From Paeniglutamicibacter sp. Y32M11 (lineage in GTDB: Bacteria > Actinomycetota > Actinomycetes > Actinomycetales > Micrococcaceae): a stretch of 64,000 nucleotides of DNA. The notes below the pieces were generated by a model. The model saw only the letters and a program-made list of their open reading frames with translations, did not search any database and was not told the DNA's origin. Location: NCBI RefSeq assembly GCF_019285735.1, contig NZ_CP079107.1, positions 1,302,001-1,366,000 of the forward strand, written 5' to 3'. The position numbers and the translations under genes were made by a program. Each line of letters starts with the position of its first letter. Within the stretch, counting starts at the first letter, position 1. Positions 17,201 to 24,598 of the stretch are shown one piece after another.

Positions 17201-18231
17201 TAGGTGTTCCAGAGTTCACGTCCGGTGACGGCCAGCCGGGCGGCCAGCTCGGGTGGGCAGGCTTCACCACCAAAAATCAACAGGCGCACATTTTCTAGGG
17301 CCTCGGCGGGCCAAAGCGCCGCAAGGGTGGGAACGGTGGAGACGACCGTGACACCGCGAGTTACCAGCCACGGCCCCAAATCCATACCCGAACGGACCAG
17401 CGCGCGTGGTGCTGGCACCAAGCAGGAACCGTGGCGCCAGGCCAACCACATTTCTTCACAGGACGCATCAAAGGCGACCGAGAGGCCGGCCAACACGCGG
17501 TCTTCGGGTCCCATCGGCTCACTCTGGAGGAAGAGTGCCGCCTCGGCGTCAACAAATGCCGCGGCCGAGCGCTGGGTGATGGACACGCCCTTGGGGGTAC
17601 CGGTGGAGCCGGAGGTGAAGATGATCCAGGCATCGTCACCGAGTTCCGCCTCCCGAGCCGGTGAGGTATTGGCCTCGCTGCGCAGTACGGCGATTTCTCC
17701 CTTGTCACCCAAGACGGCAGCAACGTTGGCCTCGGAAAAGACCAACTGTGCTCGTTCCTCCGGGTCATCGGCATCCACCGGGACGTAGGCGGCGCCGATC
17801 ATCATCGTGGCAAGAATGCCAATGTAGAGCTCGCGGGTGCCAGAGGGGATACGGATGCCGACTCTGTCGCCGGCCCCAAGACCGGCGGTTCGCATGCGTT
17901 CGGCCTGCTCATCGATACTCACCATGAGTTCGGCATAAGTGAGCGCGCGCTCGCCGTCATCTAGTGCGGAGGCTTCGGGGTGAGCGGCCGCACTGGCTTC
18001 AAGGATGTTCAGCAGGGTGCGGGGAGCCGGGGCCAAGTCACTGCCGGGGTACTGGGGCAGATAAATTGGGGTAGGAGTACCTTGGTCGGAAATGCTGCGA
18101 GTCGATTCCACTGTGGCTTTCTTGACGTGGCGCTTGGCCTTACCAAGGGTAGGGGTCGACCCAAACGCTGGGACCCAACCAGGAGCCGGAAGCGCGCCGC
18201 CGAAGCGTTCGCGACCGCCCGGTCGGCACAT
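14212..18231 (-). CDS. Pls-type membrane NRPS (A-T-six TM segments with three C-like domains), lysine-like specificity
   Basis: Single-module non-ribosomal peptide synthetase of 1339 aa with the architecture of epsilon-poly-L-lysine synthetase (family length about 1300). The adenylation domain (about 70-535) has A3 IIFTSGSTGTPKG, A5 NTYGPTEATV, A7 YRSGDLV and A10 Lys531. Aligned by eye to GrsA, the pocket is D255 A256 E259 S298 I319 G321 T343 V351 V352 K531; bacitracin's lysine module is DAESIGSVCK. The carrier domain has GGGS with Ser588. Beyond it come six hydrophobic helices and three hexapeptide-repeat C-like blocks that in Pls catalyse iterative amide formation. TAGGTT ends 8 bases before the ATG at 18231; a TTG at 18240 is also in frame. 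Homology to Pls begins near residue 68 (APRTLLNILEA), so the exact start is unsure. Confidence 0.9.
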   Translation of the reverse strand: MCRPGGRERFGGALPAPGWVPAFGSTPTLGKAKRHVKKATVESTRSISDQGTPTPIYLPQYPGSDLAPAPRTLLNILEASAAAHPEASALDDGERALTYAELMVSIDEQAERMRTAGLGAGDRVGIRIPSGTRELYIGILATMMIGAAYVPVDADDPEERAQLVFSEANVAAVLGDKGEIAVLRSEANTSPAREAELGDDAWIIFTSGSTGTPKGVSITQRSAAAFVDAEAALFLQSEPMGPEDRVLAGLSVAFDASCEEMWLAWRHGSCLVPAPRALVRSGMDLGPWLVTRGVTVVSTVPTLAALWPAEALENVRLLIFGGEACPPELAARLAVTGRELWNTYGPTEATVVACGAQMNGVDPVRIGLPLTGWDLAVVDASGIPVGPGESGELIIGGVGLGRYLDPAKDAEKYAPFPTLGWDRAYRSGDLVQADPEGLIFLGRLDEQVKLGGRRIELGEVDAALQSLPEVSGAAAAVKTTAAGNQILVGYLAADASYDTIAARTRLADMLPAALIPLLTVVDTLPTKTSGKVDRNALPWPLATAADTSSSVLPELGEDASWVIEQWRRVLGTEVSSLDADFFASGGGSLSAAQLVSALRVRYRTITVGEIYSHPRIGSLLEALGTSTGVEPEPRIVARTTRRAQIFQTLMGIPTFILVGMRWLVYLALGNNVLDALGVFTQAPRLSWWTVLVLWLVFVSSPGRMAISVISARMLLRGVKPGNYPRSGKVHLRLWLAQQISDLADPVSLGSAHWIQFYARALGATVGPDVQLHSVPPVTGLLTVGSGANIEPEVDLTGYWIDGDRVHVGAITIGADASIGARSTLMPGASIAEGVTLAAGSVAAGPTRAFSAYSGSPATRLGKAKPAWPQTITTARRVASSFFSVASMALGALPLLSILGALVIAAWLLRGGTSLSDSWLTLLYVVPVAAVTWFVLNMLLILGATRILGLGLREGWHRVDSRIGWQVWATERLLDMARDLLFPLYASLFTPVWLRLLGAKVGRNVEASTVLLIPKMTTIASGAFLADDTMVATYELGGGWMKVGRAKIGKRAFLGNSGIAGAGRRVPRNGLVAVLSATPAKAKAGTSWLGSPPVRLRRTTVDADSSLTYAPPLRLKIARALWELCRILPVITSVAVATLVLVLLDMLAIHYGYLTAALLSGAIMLLAGAVAATSAVVAKWVLVGPIRPGEHTLWSSFIWRNEVVDTFIEMVCAPWFAHSAAGSPALVWWLRALGAKIGHGVWCESYWLPEADLVTLGDSSTVNRGTVIQTHLFHDRVMAIDTVELSAGSTMGPHGVILPAASLSEGSTVGPGSLVMRGENVPPSSYWMGNPVQPWSQPNA

Positions 18232-18310
18232 ACGGGACAAACCTAATCAGCAAAGGTTAACGGAAGGTGTCTAGCGGATAGACACGATAAGTTCACCGTA
18301 ATGTAGAGCC
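18232..18310. promoter_or_regulatory. divergent promoter region with 19-bp palindromic operator (pls / PPTase)
   Basis: GTGTCTAGCGGATAGACAC at 18267-18285 has perfect 7-bp arms around a 5-base centre, a form typical of TetR or GntR operators. It lies between the minus-strand -10 element TAGGTT (18240-18245) of the synthetase and the plus-strand -10 element TAATGT (18299-18304) six bases before an ATG at 18311. One regulator bound here could control both directions. No regulator gene is adjacent. Confidence 0.55.
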
Positions 18311-18379
18311 ATGGCAGATTTGCCCCCGGGGCAGTCAAGAGCCCAGCCAATCGGCCGATCATCACGGAGGGAGGCACCG

Positions 18380-19147
18380 ATGCGCAGTGAAAAGCACTCC
18401 GCAGTGGGTCTTATCACCCCGGGCACCGAGCCCTGCTGGTCCGCGACGCGGCTGAGTGATGCGGCCCTGTACCCAGAGGTTTTGTTGAACAGCATCGAGC
18501 AGCAACGCGCTCGGAGCTACCACGAAGGAACACCGCGGCAGAACTTTAGCAACGGACGTATTTTGGTTAAGGTCCTTGCCGCAAAGATGCTCAACCGCGA
18601 CCGTGAACCCAGTACGAAACTGAGCCCGGCCGATCTAACCATCGAGCAGCTCTGTCCCGGATGTGCCTCGACACGGCATGGGAATCCGCGATTGCGGCTA
18701 CCCGATCGTGGGGGGAGCCTGACCCTCTCGTATGCCCGTACCGGGGGCTGGCTGGTGGTCGCGGTTTCGCGTGCGGAACAGCTGCTTGGTATCGATGTGG
18801 CAGATGCCGCAGATCCGGCCTTTGCGCCGGGATCCGGCGAACTATTGGACGACTATGCCTTTTCGCCCCAGGAACGCGCCCACCTACAGAGAATGAACCT
18901 ACCCCAACGAATCCACCAACGAGCTAGCTGGTGGTCGCTGAAGGAAGCCGTGGCCAAGGCCAGCGGTGTTGGTCTTGCGGGGGAGGACGGTATCCCCATC
19001 GTGGAGGGGGACGGTAAGCACGTACTGCTGTCCTCTCCCGGAACCCGCATCCTTGCCCTGAATTCGCACACCCCCGACTCCCTGGGCCACCTTTTGCCCG
19101 ATACCTTAGTCGGCACCCTGCTCTGGGCACCGCGAAGCACCAAATGA
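18380..19147 (+). CDS. 4'-phosphopantetheinyl transferase (Sfp superfamily)
   Basis: Activates carrier proteins by moving the phosphopantetheine arm of CoA to the carrier serine. Sfp-type motifs are visible: LLGIDVADAA (the G-I-D metal site) and WWSLKEAVAKASGVGL (the W-x-x-KEA motif). From the ATG at 18380 it is 255 aa, normal for the family, and GGAGGGAGG at 18366-18374 lies 5 bases upstream. An in-frame ATG at 18311 preceded by TAATGT plus six bases could also serve as a leaderless start, adding 23 residues. It is divergent from the Pls-type synthetase, whose Ser588 is the likely target. Confidence 0.9.
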   Translation: MRSEKHSAVGLITPGTEPCWSATRLSDAALYPEVLLNSIEQQRARSYHEGTPRQNFSNGRILVKVLAAKMLNRDREPSTKLSPADLTIEQLCPGCASTRHGNPRLRLPDRGGSLTLSYARTGGWLVVAVSRAEQLLGIDVADAADPAFAPGSGELLDDYAFSPQERAHLQRMNLPQRIHQRASWWSLKEAVAKASGVGLAGEDGIPIVEGDGKHVLLSSPGTRILALNSHTPDSLGHLLPDTLVGTLLWAPRSTK

Positions 19148-19158
19148 GCATGAAAAAT

Positions 19159-19194
19159 GCGGAGGCGCTCGCCGAATAGACGAAGCGCCTCCGC
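19159..19194. terminator. terminator between PPTase and ABC permease genes
   Basis: 11-bp perfect stem gcggaggcgct / agcgcctccgc (19159-19169 and 19184-19194) between convergent genes. Confidence 0.85.
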
Positions 19195-19220
19195 GTCGGG
19201 GTGAGGTTTAGCGTTGTGGT

Positions 19221-20108
19221 CTAGCCCTTGACCGAGCCACTCATCAAGCCGCCAACAAAGTACTTGCCCAGCAGGATGTAGACGATCAATGTTGGAACCG
19301 AGGCAATCAGCGCACCGGCCATGGAGGCGGCGTAGTCGGTGAGCTGCCCACCGGCTAGGAAGCTGAGCGCGATGGTGACCGGGCCATTACGTCCCGAGGA
19401 GAAGAACGCGGCAAAGAGGTAGTCGTTCCAGGCCGAGGTGAATTGCCAGATCAGTACGACAACAAAGCCGGGCGCCGAGATCGGAAGGATGACCGAGGCG
19501 TAGGTGCGCAGAATTCCCGCACCGTCCATCCTGGCCGCCTCAATCAGCTCGCTGGGTACCGACTCGTAGTAGTTGCGGAAGATCAGCGTACAGATCGGCA
19601 AACCGTACACGATGTGCAGCAACAACAGTGAGGGAATGCCTTGGGCTATCCCAATATTGCTCATCAGCTGCGTCAGCGGGATCATGACTGCCTGGTATGG
19701 GATGAACATGCCAAAGAGGATCAGCGTGAACACCAGATTGGCACCGGGGAAACGCCATTTGGAGAGTACATAGCCGTTGATAGACCCCAGCGTGGCAGAG
19801 ATCAGCGCCGCAGGAATCACCAGCAGGAAGGTTCTCCCCAGGGCGGGGGCCAGCGTCGTCCAGGCCTTGTCCCAGCCGGCTGTTTCCCAAGATTGGGGCA
19901 GCAGCCAGGCGCGTGATGGATCTGCATCCGAGGTGCCCTTGAAGCTGGTGATGAACAGGACGTAGGCGGGGATCAAGATGATGATCACGAAGAAGATCAG
20001 CAGCGCGTACTTCAACGTCCGGTTAATGCGGCGGCGTCCCTTATTTGGTGCCGAAGCTGCACTTTGCGGGGCTGCGTCGCGGGGTCGGGTCAATGTTGAG
20101 GTAGCCAT
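19221..20108 (-). CDS. carbohydrate ABC transporter permease, MalG type
   Basis: Inner-membrane permease of a sugar importer, 295 aa with six predicted membrane helices. The first is YALLIFFVIIILIPAYVLFI. The cytoplasmic EAA loop that docks the ATPase reads ELIEAARMDGAGILRTYASVILPISAPG. It overlaps the next permease gene by one base (start at 20108), so both are translated together. No ATP-binding subunit is encoded nearby; in actinobacteria such importers often share an MsiK-like ATPase encoded elsewhere. Confidence 0.93.
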   Translation of the reverse strand: MATSTLTRPRDAAPQSAASAPNKGRRRINRTLKYALLIFFVIIILIPAYVLFITSFKGTSDADPSRAWLLPQSWETAGWDKAWTTLAPALGRTFLLVIPAALISATLGSINGYVLSKWRFPGANLVFTLILFGMFIPYQAVMIPLTQLMSNIGIAQGIPSLLLLHIVYGLPICTLIFRNYYESVPSELIEAARMDGAGILRTYASVILPISAPGFVVVLIWQFTSAWNDYLFAAFFSSGRNGPVTIALSFLAGGQLTDYAASMAGALIASVPTLIVYILLGKYFVGGLMSGSVKG

Positions 20109-21013
20109 TAGCGCTTCTCCGCTCGCGAGGTGTACATGAGGTACGGGATGACGACGATCGCTACGAGCACCAGCAGGATCATGCCGATGGCTGCGGCATC
20201 CGCGTAGTCGCTGCCGATGTACTTAACCCACATCATGGTCGCCGGAACCTGGACATCGTAGGTGTTGGCATCCGGGACGATCGCACGAATCAAGTCAAAG
20301 AGCTTCAAGGACATGTGTCCGATGATGATCACGGCAGAGAGCATCACCGGGCTCAGCTGCGGGAAGATCACGTGGCGGTAGAGCTTCCATTCGCTACAGC
20401 CGTCAATCCGGGCAGCCTCGCGTAGTTCCTCGGGAATGCCCCGGAAACCGGCAAGGAACAGGGCCATGACGTAGCCCGAGAGCTGCCAGATGGCGGGTAC
20501 GGCGATGGCGGCAATGCCCCAGGTGGGGTTGGACCACCAGTCGTTTTGCATAAAGCCCAGTCCAACGGAATCCAAAAGACGGTTCAGGCCGGTGGTGCGT
20601 TCACCGCCGGGTTGATCCGTTTGCAGGCTGGAGAGCAACCACCGCCAGACAACACCGGAGGCGATAAAGGAAATCGACATCGGGAACAGGTAGACGGCGC
20701 GGAAGATGCCTTCGCCCTTCGCCGGCTTATCCAGCAACCAGGCCCACAGGAATCCGAAAATCAACGTTCCGGCGAGGAAGACGACGGTGAGGATGAGCAG
20801 GTTCAAGAGCGAATGTTGGAAGTTCGAATCGGCCAGCAGATTGCTGTAGTTCGAGAATCCAACGTAATCGTTGCTGGGTTTTGCGGTGTGCTGGTTGGTG
20901 AGGCTGACTCGGAAGTTTTCAATGATGAGCCAGTAGACGAAGACGCCAACCAAGATGATGGTGGGTGCCAGGAGCAAGAGTCCCGGGCCCCAGTGTTTTA
21001 CGCGCGCAAACAT
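20108..21013 (-). CDS. carbohydrate ABC transporter permease, MalF type
   Basis: Second membrane subunit of the importer, 301 aa. It has six membrane helices beginning with GLLLLAPTIILVGVFVYWLI and the EAA loop ELREAARIDGCSEWKLYRHVIFPQLSP. It lies between the binding protein and the MalG-type permease on the minus strand; a hairpin in the 96-base gap before it probably sets the lower expression of permeases relative to binding protein. The start ATG at 21013 is preceded by aaaggaaa on its strand. Confidence 0.93.
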   Translation of the reverse strand: MFARVKHWGPGLLLLAPTIILVGVFVYWLIIENFRVSLTNQHTAKPSNDYVGFSNYSNLLADSNFQHSLLNLLILTVVFLAGTLIFGFLWAWLLDKPAKGEGIFRAVYLFPMSISFIASGVVWRWLLSSLQTDQPGGERTTGLNRLLDSVGLGFMQNDWWSNPTWGIAAIAVPAIWQLSGYVMALFLAGFRGIPEELREAARIDGCSEWKLYRHVIFPQLSPVMLSAVIIIGHMSLKLFDLIRAIVPDANTYDVQVPATMMWVKYIGSDYADAAAIGMILLVLVAIVVIPYLMYTSRAEKR

Positions 21014-21047
21014 GGTTTCCTTTCAGAGGAAAGTCGCGTCACAAACA

Positions 21048-21092
21048 TTTGGGGGCGCATCACGAACCGTTGTGGTTGTGAGCGCCCCCAAA
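21048..21092 (-). promoter_or_regulatory. intercistronic stem-loop between binding-protein and permease genes
   Basis: tttgggggcgc (21048-21058) pairs with gcgcccccaaa (21082-21092), an 11-bp perfect stem with a 23-base loop and no T tract in reading direction. Such hairpins commonly stabilise the upstream binding-protein mRNA and lower permease expression. Confidence 0.7.
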
Positions 21093-21109
21093 CGCGTGGT
21101 GGAGAGTGC

Positions 21110-22402
21110 TTACTTGGCGAACTTCTCTGCGGTAGTTGCAGCGGATTCCTGCAGGGCTGCCACATCGTTGTCGCCACCAAACTTGCTGACTGCCGTGCTC
21201 AGGTCATTGAGCCAGGCCACTGGCACCGCGGCGCCGTGTGCCAGGGAGGAGACGATCTTGTCCTGCGAGAAGTCCTTGATGGCGCTCTTCTGGTACTCGG
21301 AGAAGTCATCCGTCTTGGCGGTGGTGTTGGCCGGAATTGATCCCTTGGCCTTGTTGAAGGCTGCCTGGCCCTCGGCCGAACCGATCGTTGTCAACCAGGC
21401 CTTGGCTCCTGCCGGGTTGGGCGCGCCCACCGGCAGGGTGAAGGAATCGGCGAGGAAGTTGAAGACACCCTTGGTTCCCGGCATCGGGAAGTAGGTGTAG
21501 TCGGTGCCCGCAACGTCTCCGTCTTGAGCGAATTTGGCCTCGGCCCAGTCACCCATGAGGTTGTAGCCTGCCGCGCCGTCTTGGACCAGCTGGGTGGCTG
21601 GTGCCCAGTCGCTGAGTGAATCGCGGTCGGTATTGGTGTAGCTCAAGACCTTCTTGTATGACTCGATGGCCTTGGTGACATCGGCGCCCTTCCAATCCGT
21701 TGCTCCATCCCAGAGGCCGTTGTAGCCGTCGACGCCGAGGCTGGAAAGCAAAACGTTTTCAAAGAGCTGGACCTGTGTCCAAGAACCGGCGACCGCTAGC
21801 GGGGTCTTCCCGCTGGCCTTGATCTTTTCCAGGTCTGCGATCCAGGCGTCGAGGTCTTCGGCGGGTTTGGTCGGATCCAAGCCCGCGTCCTTCAGGACCT
21901 CAACATTGGCCCAGACGACGTTTGAACGGTGAATGTTGGAGGGAACCGAGTAGATCTTTCCATCCACGGTGAGCCTGTCGACCAGGTCCTTGGGGAACTG
22001 GTCGGTGAGGTTGTTGTCGGTATAGAAGCTGGTGAGATCCTCAAGCTGCTCCGCATCAATGTAGTCCTGGAGCTCAGCACCGGCGTGTGCCTGGAAGGAA
22101 TCTGGCGGGTTGCCCGCCTTCAGCTGGGCCGCCAAGACGCTCTTGGCCTGTGAACCAGCACCGCCGGCTACGGCCAGATTGTCGAACGTGAGACCGGGGT
22201 AGTCGGTGTTGAATACCTTCACCAAGGCATCAAGTCCGACCTTCTCCGAACCGTCGGCCCACCACGTGAACACACCGACCTTGCCGGTGGCCTCACTGGC
22301 CGGAGCCGCGGTGTCCGAGGGAGTTTCGGCTGCACCGCCGCACCCAGCAAGGGTCAGTCCCAATGTTGCGGCCGCTGCGATGAGCGATAGACGACGGCGC
22401 AT
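21110..22402 (-). CDS. extracellular sugar-binding lipoprotein of ABC importer
   Basis: Family 1 solute-binding protein, 430 aa. The signal peptide ends in a lipobox (LTLAGC), tethering it to the outer face of the membrane; the mature part opens VGVFTWWADGSEKVGLDALVKVFN, typical of MalE/MsmE-like proteins. The ATG at 22402 is preferred over a TTG at 22414 because ggagg lies just upstream of it. It is the first gene of the operon with two permeases and lies directly behind the ROK regulator. The sugar is not evident. Confidence 0.92.
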   Translation of the reverse strand: MRRRLSLIAAAATLGLTLAGCGGAAETPSDTAAPASEATGKVGVFTWWADGSEKVGLDALVKVFNTDYPGLTFDNLAVAGGAGSQAKSVLAAQLKAGNPPDSFQAHAGAELQDYIDAEQLEDLTSFYTDNNLTDQFPKDLVDRLTVDGKIYSVPSNIHRSNVVWANVEVLKDAGLDPTKPAEDLDAWIADLEKIKASGKTPLAVAGSWTQVQLFENVLLSSLGVDGYNGLWDGATDWKGADVTKAIESYKKVLSYTNTDRDSLSDWAPATQLVQDGAAGYNLMGDWAEAKFAQDGDVAGTDYTYFPMPGTKGVFNFLADSFTLPVGAPNPAGAKAWLTTIGSAEGQAAFNKAKGSIPANTTAKTDDFSEYQKSAIKDFSQDKIVSSLAHGAAVPVAWLNDLSTAVSKFGGDNDVAALQESAATTAEKFAK

Positions 22403-22483
22403 ATTTGCCTCCAAAAGTTGTTTGAAAATGTGAGAATTTGTCGAGTGATGTGTCAGGGATCACCTAATGGTTGCCTACGTCAC

Positions 22484-22512
22484 AGTTTGTCGTCAACTAC
22501 TTAACGCAAACT
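22484..22512 (-). promoter_or_regulatory. inverted repeat in promoter region of the sugar operon
   Basis: agtttg (22484-22489) and caaact (22507-22512) form a 6-bp inverted repeat with a 17-base spacer containing ttgacg on the minus strand as a possible -35. It is a candidate ROK-repressor site. Confidence 0.35.
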
Positions 22513-22539
22513 TTCCCGAATCGTTGCCAAAATGGAGGC

Positions 22540-23730
22540 CTAAATCTGACGTGACTGGCCTTGGCGGAGCACCAGTGCTGACGCGCCGAGTGCCTCGGCG
22601 CGGTCACCCAGGGCCGCCATGCGCACCACCGTATTCTCACCAATGATGGGGATGGCGTGGCGGAATAGGCCGCGACGAACTGGCTCGAGCAGTAGCTCAC
22701 CGAGCGGTGCCAGTGGTCCTCCGATGACAATGACCTCGGGGCTGAGCAAGTTGGAAACGTTGGCCAATGCATGGCCAACAGACGCGCCGACATCTCCAAG
22801 GATGCGAAGTGTTGCCGAGTCCCCGGATTGTGCGCGCTCAATCACCGCCTCGATGCCGATCGGGGTGCCCTCGCTTTGGCTGAGGAGATCGATGATGACT
22901 CCCGTGGAAGCCACGGTCTCCAGACATCCTCGATTTCCACAGCGGCAGATTAATCCCTGATTGAAGATTGTTGAATGCCCGATTTCTCCGGTAATGCCTA
23001 GGCTTCCGTAGTACAGCGACCCGTTGAGCACCAGGCCGGCGCCGATGCCACTGCCAATCTTGAGGAAACAGAGATTTGAGCATTCTTGATGCTCACCCCA
23101 CGTCACTTGGGCCAAGGCTCCCAAATTGGCGTCATTGTCAATGAATACGGGCAAGTTGAGAGCGGCTTGGAGCTGGGATTCGATATTGATACCCACCCAT
23201 TGCGGCAGGATCGCGCCCCTGATGACGGTCATGGTTCTGTGGTCTATGGGTCCGGGGATGCCAATGCCCGCGCCGAGGAGCTGGGCGTGGTCGACGCCGA
23301 GATTGGTGCAAAGCTTTTTGAGCATCGATGCGGCGATCGAAATGCTTTCCTCCGCGCGGTGGCCCACTGGTAATGCCGTATGGTCCTCGCCGAGCAGACG
23401 GAACCCGGCTCGGGCGAGGACAACGCGAACGTGGCTACGTCCGAAATCGATGCCTACCGCGACATCCGCCGCGTCGATGATGCTCACGCCCATCGCCCGA
23501 CGCCCCGAGCTGGTGGTGGGGGCGGTTTCCACGCGCTGTGTGGCCACGAGGGACTTGACGATGTTTGAAATCGTAGCGGTGGATAAACCCGTAGAGCGGG
23601 CCAGTGCGGCTTGCGTCAGCGTCCCATGGCTGCGCAGCATGGCAAGGATTCGTTCTTCGTTTAATTCGCGTAGCGCCGACTGTGAGCCGGGGTTTATAGC
23701 GGTGGGGGAGCTGCGTTGATCTGGACCCAT
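22540..23730 (-). CDS. ROK-family transcriptional regulator
   Basis: Sugar-responsive repressor of the NagC/XylR type, about 396 aa. The N-terminal winged helix includes TQAALARSTGLSTATISNIVKSLV. The ROK sugar-kinase-like domain follows, with VGIDFGRSHVRVV, GAGIGIPGPID, the conserved EIGHSTI and zinc-binding CRCGNRGCLET. It is encoded on the same strand just ahead of the ABC operon and presumably controls it in response to the imported sugar. A TTG at 23751 would add 7 residues; the ATG at 23730 is taken here because MGPDQ leads into the HTH, but the start is uncertain. Confidence 0.9.
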   Translation of the reverse strand: MGPDQRSSPTAINPGSQSALRELNEERILAMLRSHGTLTQAALARSTGLSTATISNIVKSLVATQRVETAPTTSSGRRAMGVSIIDAADVAVGIDFGRSHVRVVLARAGFRLLGEDHTALPVGHRAEESISIAASMLKKLCTNLGVDHAQLLGAGIGIPGPIDHRTMTVIRGAILPQWVGINIESQLQAALNLPVFIDNDANLGALAQVTWGEHQECSNLCFLKIGSGIGAGLVLNGSLYYGSLGITGEIGHSTIFNQGLICRCGNRGCLETVASTGVIIDLLSQSEGTPIGIEAVIERAQSGDSATLRILGDVGASVGHALANVSNLLSPEVIVIGGPLAPLGELLLEPVRRGLFRHAIPIIGENTVVRMAALGDRAEALGASALVLRQGQSRQI

Positions 23731-23755
23731 GTCTAGTAGCGTGCGTGACAAATAC

Positions 23756-23782
23756 TCTTGCGGTCAAGACATGAACGCAAGA
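23756..23782 (-). promoter_or_regulatory. inverted repeat upstream of the ROK gene
   Basis: tcttgcg (23756-23762) and cgcaaga (23776-23782) are perfect 7-bp arms with a 13-base spacer, 26 bases before the ROK start. It is a possible autoregulatory operator. Confidence 0.4.
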
Positions 23783-23980
23783 TTAATCGATTGCGTTACT
23801 TCTTGAAGTCAGCAAAAGCGCGACCAATGGCCCTCTTGAGGGTGATGAACGTTGACGCGCGTTGATCTGCCGGGCACCGGATCGGCGTGGCGGTAGCCCG
23901 TGGAGGTGCACTGCCCCTCAGAGTAGAAGCAGGCAGCCCTGTTTGAATGTCTGCTCGGAATCATGAGGGAAAGACGAAAC

Positions 23981-24453
23981 ATGACAAATCCGAACCTTGA
24001 GGTCTGGCCTCCCACGGGAAACGAATATCGCCGTTCCGAAGTTTCGGCGCAGATTGGCAGCAGTCAGCTGTTTTGGGAGCGAGCCTCGACCCGTGTTCTG
24101 GAATGGGGTGTAAAGACTGCCAGCGGTTTTAGCGTGAGCTCCTCCGCTGCGGTGACGCCGGGGGACCGGATAGAGGTCACCGCGGAACTTTTTGGTCTGC
24201 GGATCCTTGAACCAGTGGAAGTCGTTGCCGTTGTAAATGAAGTAGACCGCGTCGGTTTTTCCTACCGAACGCTTCCCGGACATCCGGTGTCGGGGAGGAA
24301 GCCTTTATTGTCAGTCGCCATGGTGACGCGGTACATATCACCATCCGATCGCTGACCCGGGCTGCTGCGCAGCAGCCTTGGCGAGCGCTGTACCCACTGC
24401 TTCTGGTCGTGCAGCAAATTGTTCGGCGAAGGTATCTCCGAGCTCTTCGTTAA
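23981..24453 (+). pseudogene. DUF1990 family gene broken by a one-base frameshift
   Basis: The frame from 23981 encodes EVWPPTGNEYRRSE...DRVGFSYRTLPGHPVSG, the DUF1990 signature, but then runs into an unrelated tail ending at 24355. In the neighbouring frame the expected family C-terminus continues without a break: GEEAFIVSRHGDAVHITIRSL up to LRALR and a stop at 24451-24453. The switch falls in the gggg run at 24292-24295: one extra g would join the two halves as HPVSGEEAF. Either a real one-base deletion in a homopolymer or a sequencing error. An ATG at 23963 is also in frame; gaggga precedes 23981. Function of the family is unknown. Confidence 0.85.
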
Positions 24454-24598
24454 CTGCCCGTAGAAACTCAACATGAGTTCCTAGGTGATACCAAGTCGCC
24501 GTGACTGGACACCAGCCAACCGTTTAACGGCCACGCGCCGCGCTCTCGCCTCAGATCGGTGAAGTACGGCCCGTGGTTTCGGGAAAAGGAATGATCGA

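Noticed and set aside
18241-18310. A regulator gene in the synthetase/PPTase intergenic region
   Set aside because: The gap is too short and has no ORF; only the palindrome and promoter-like elements are supported.
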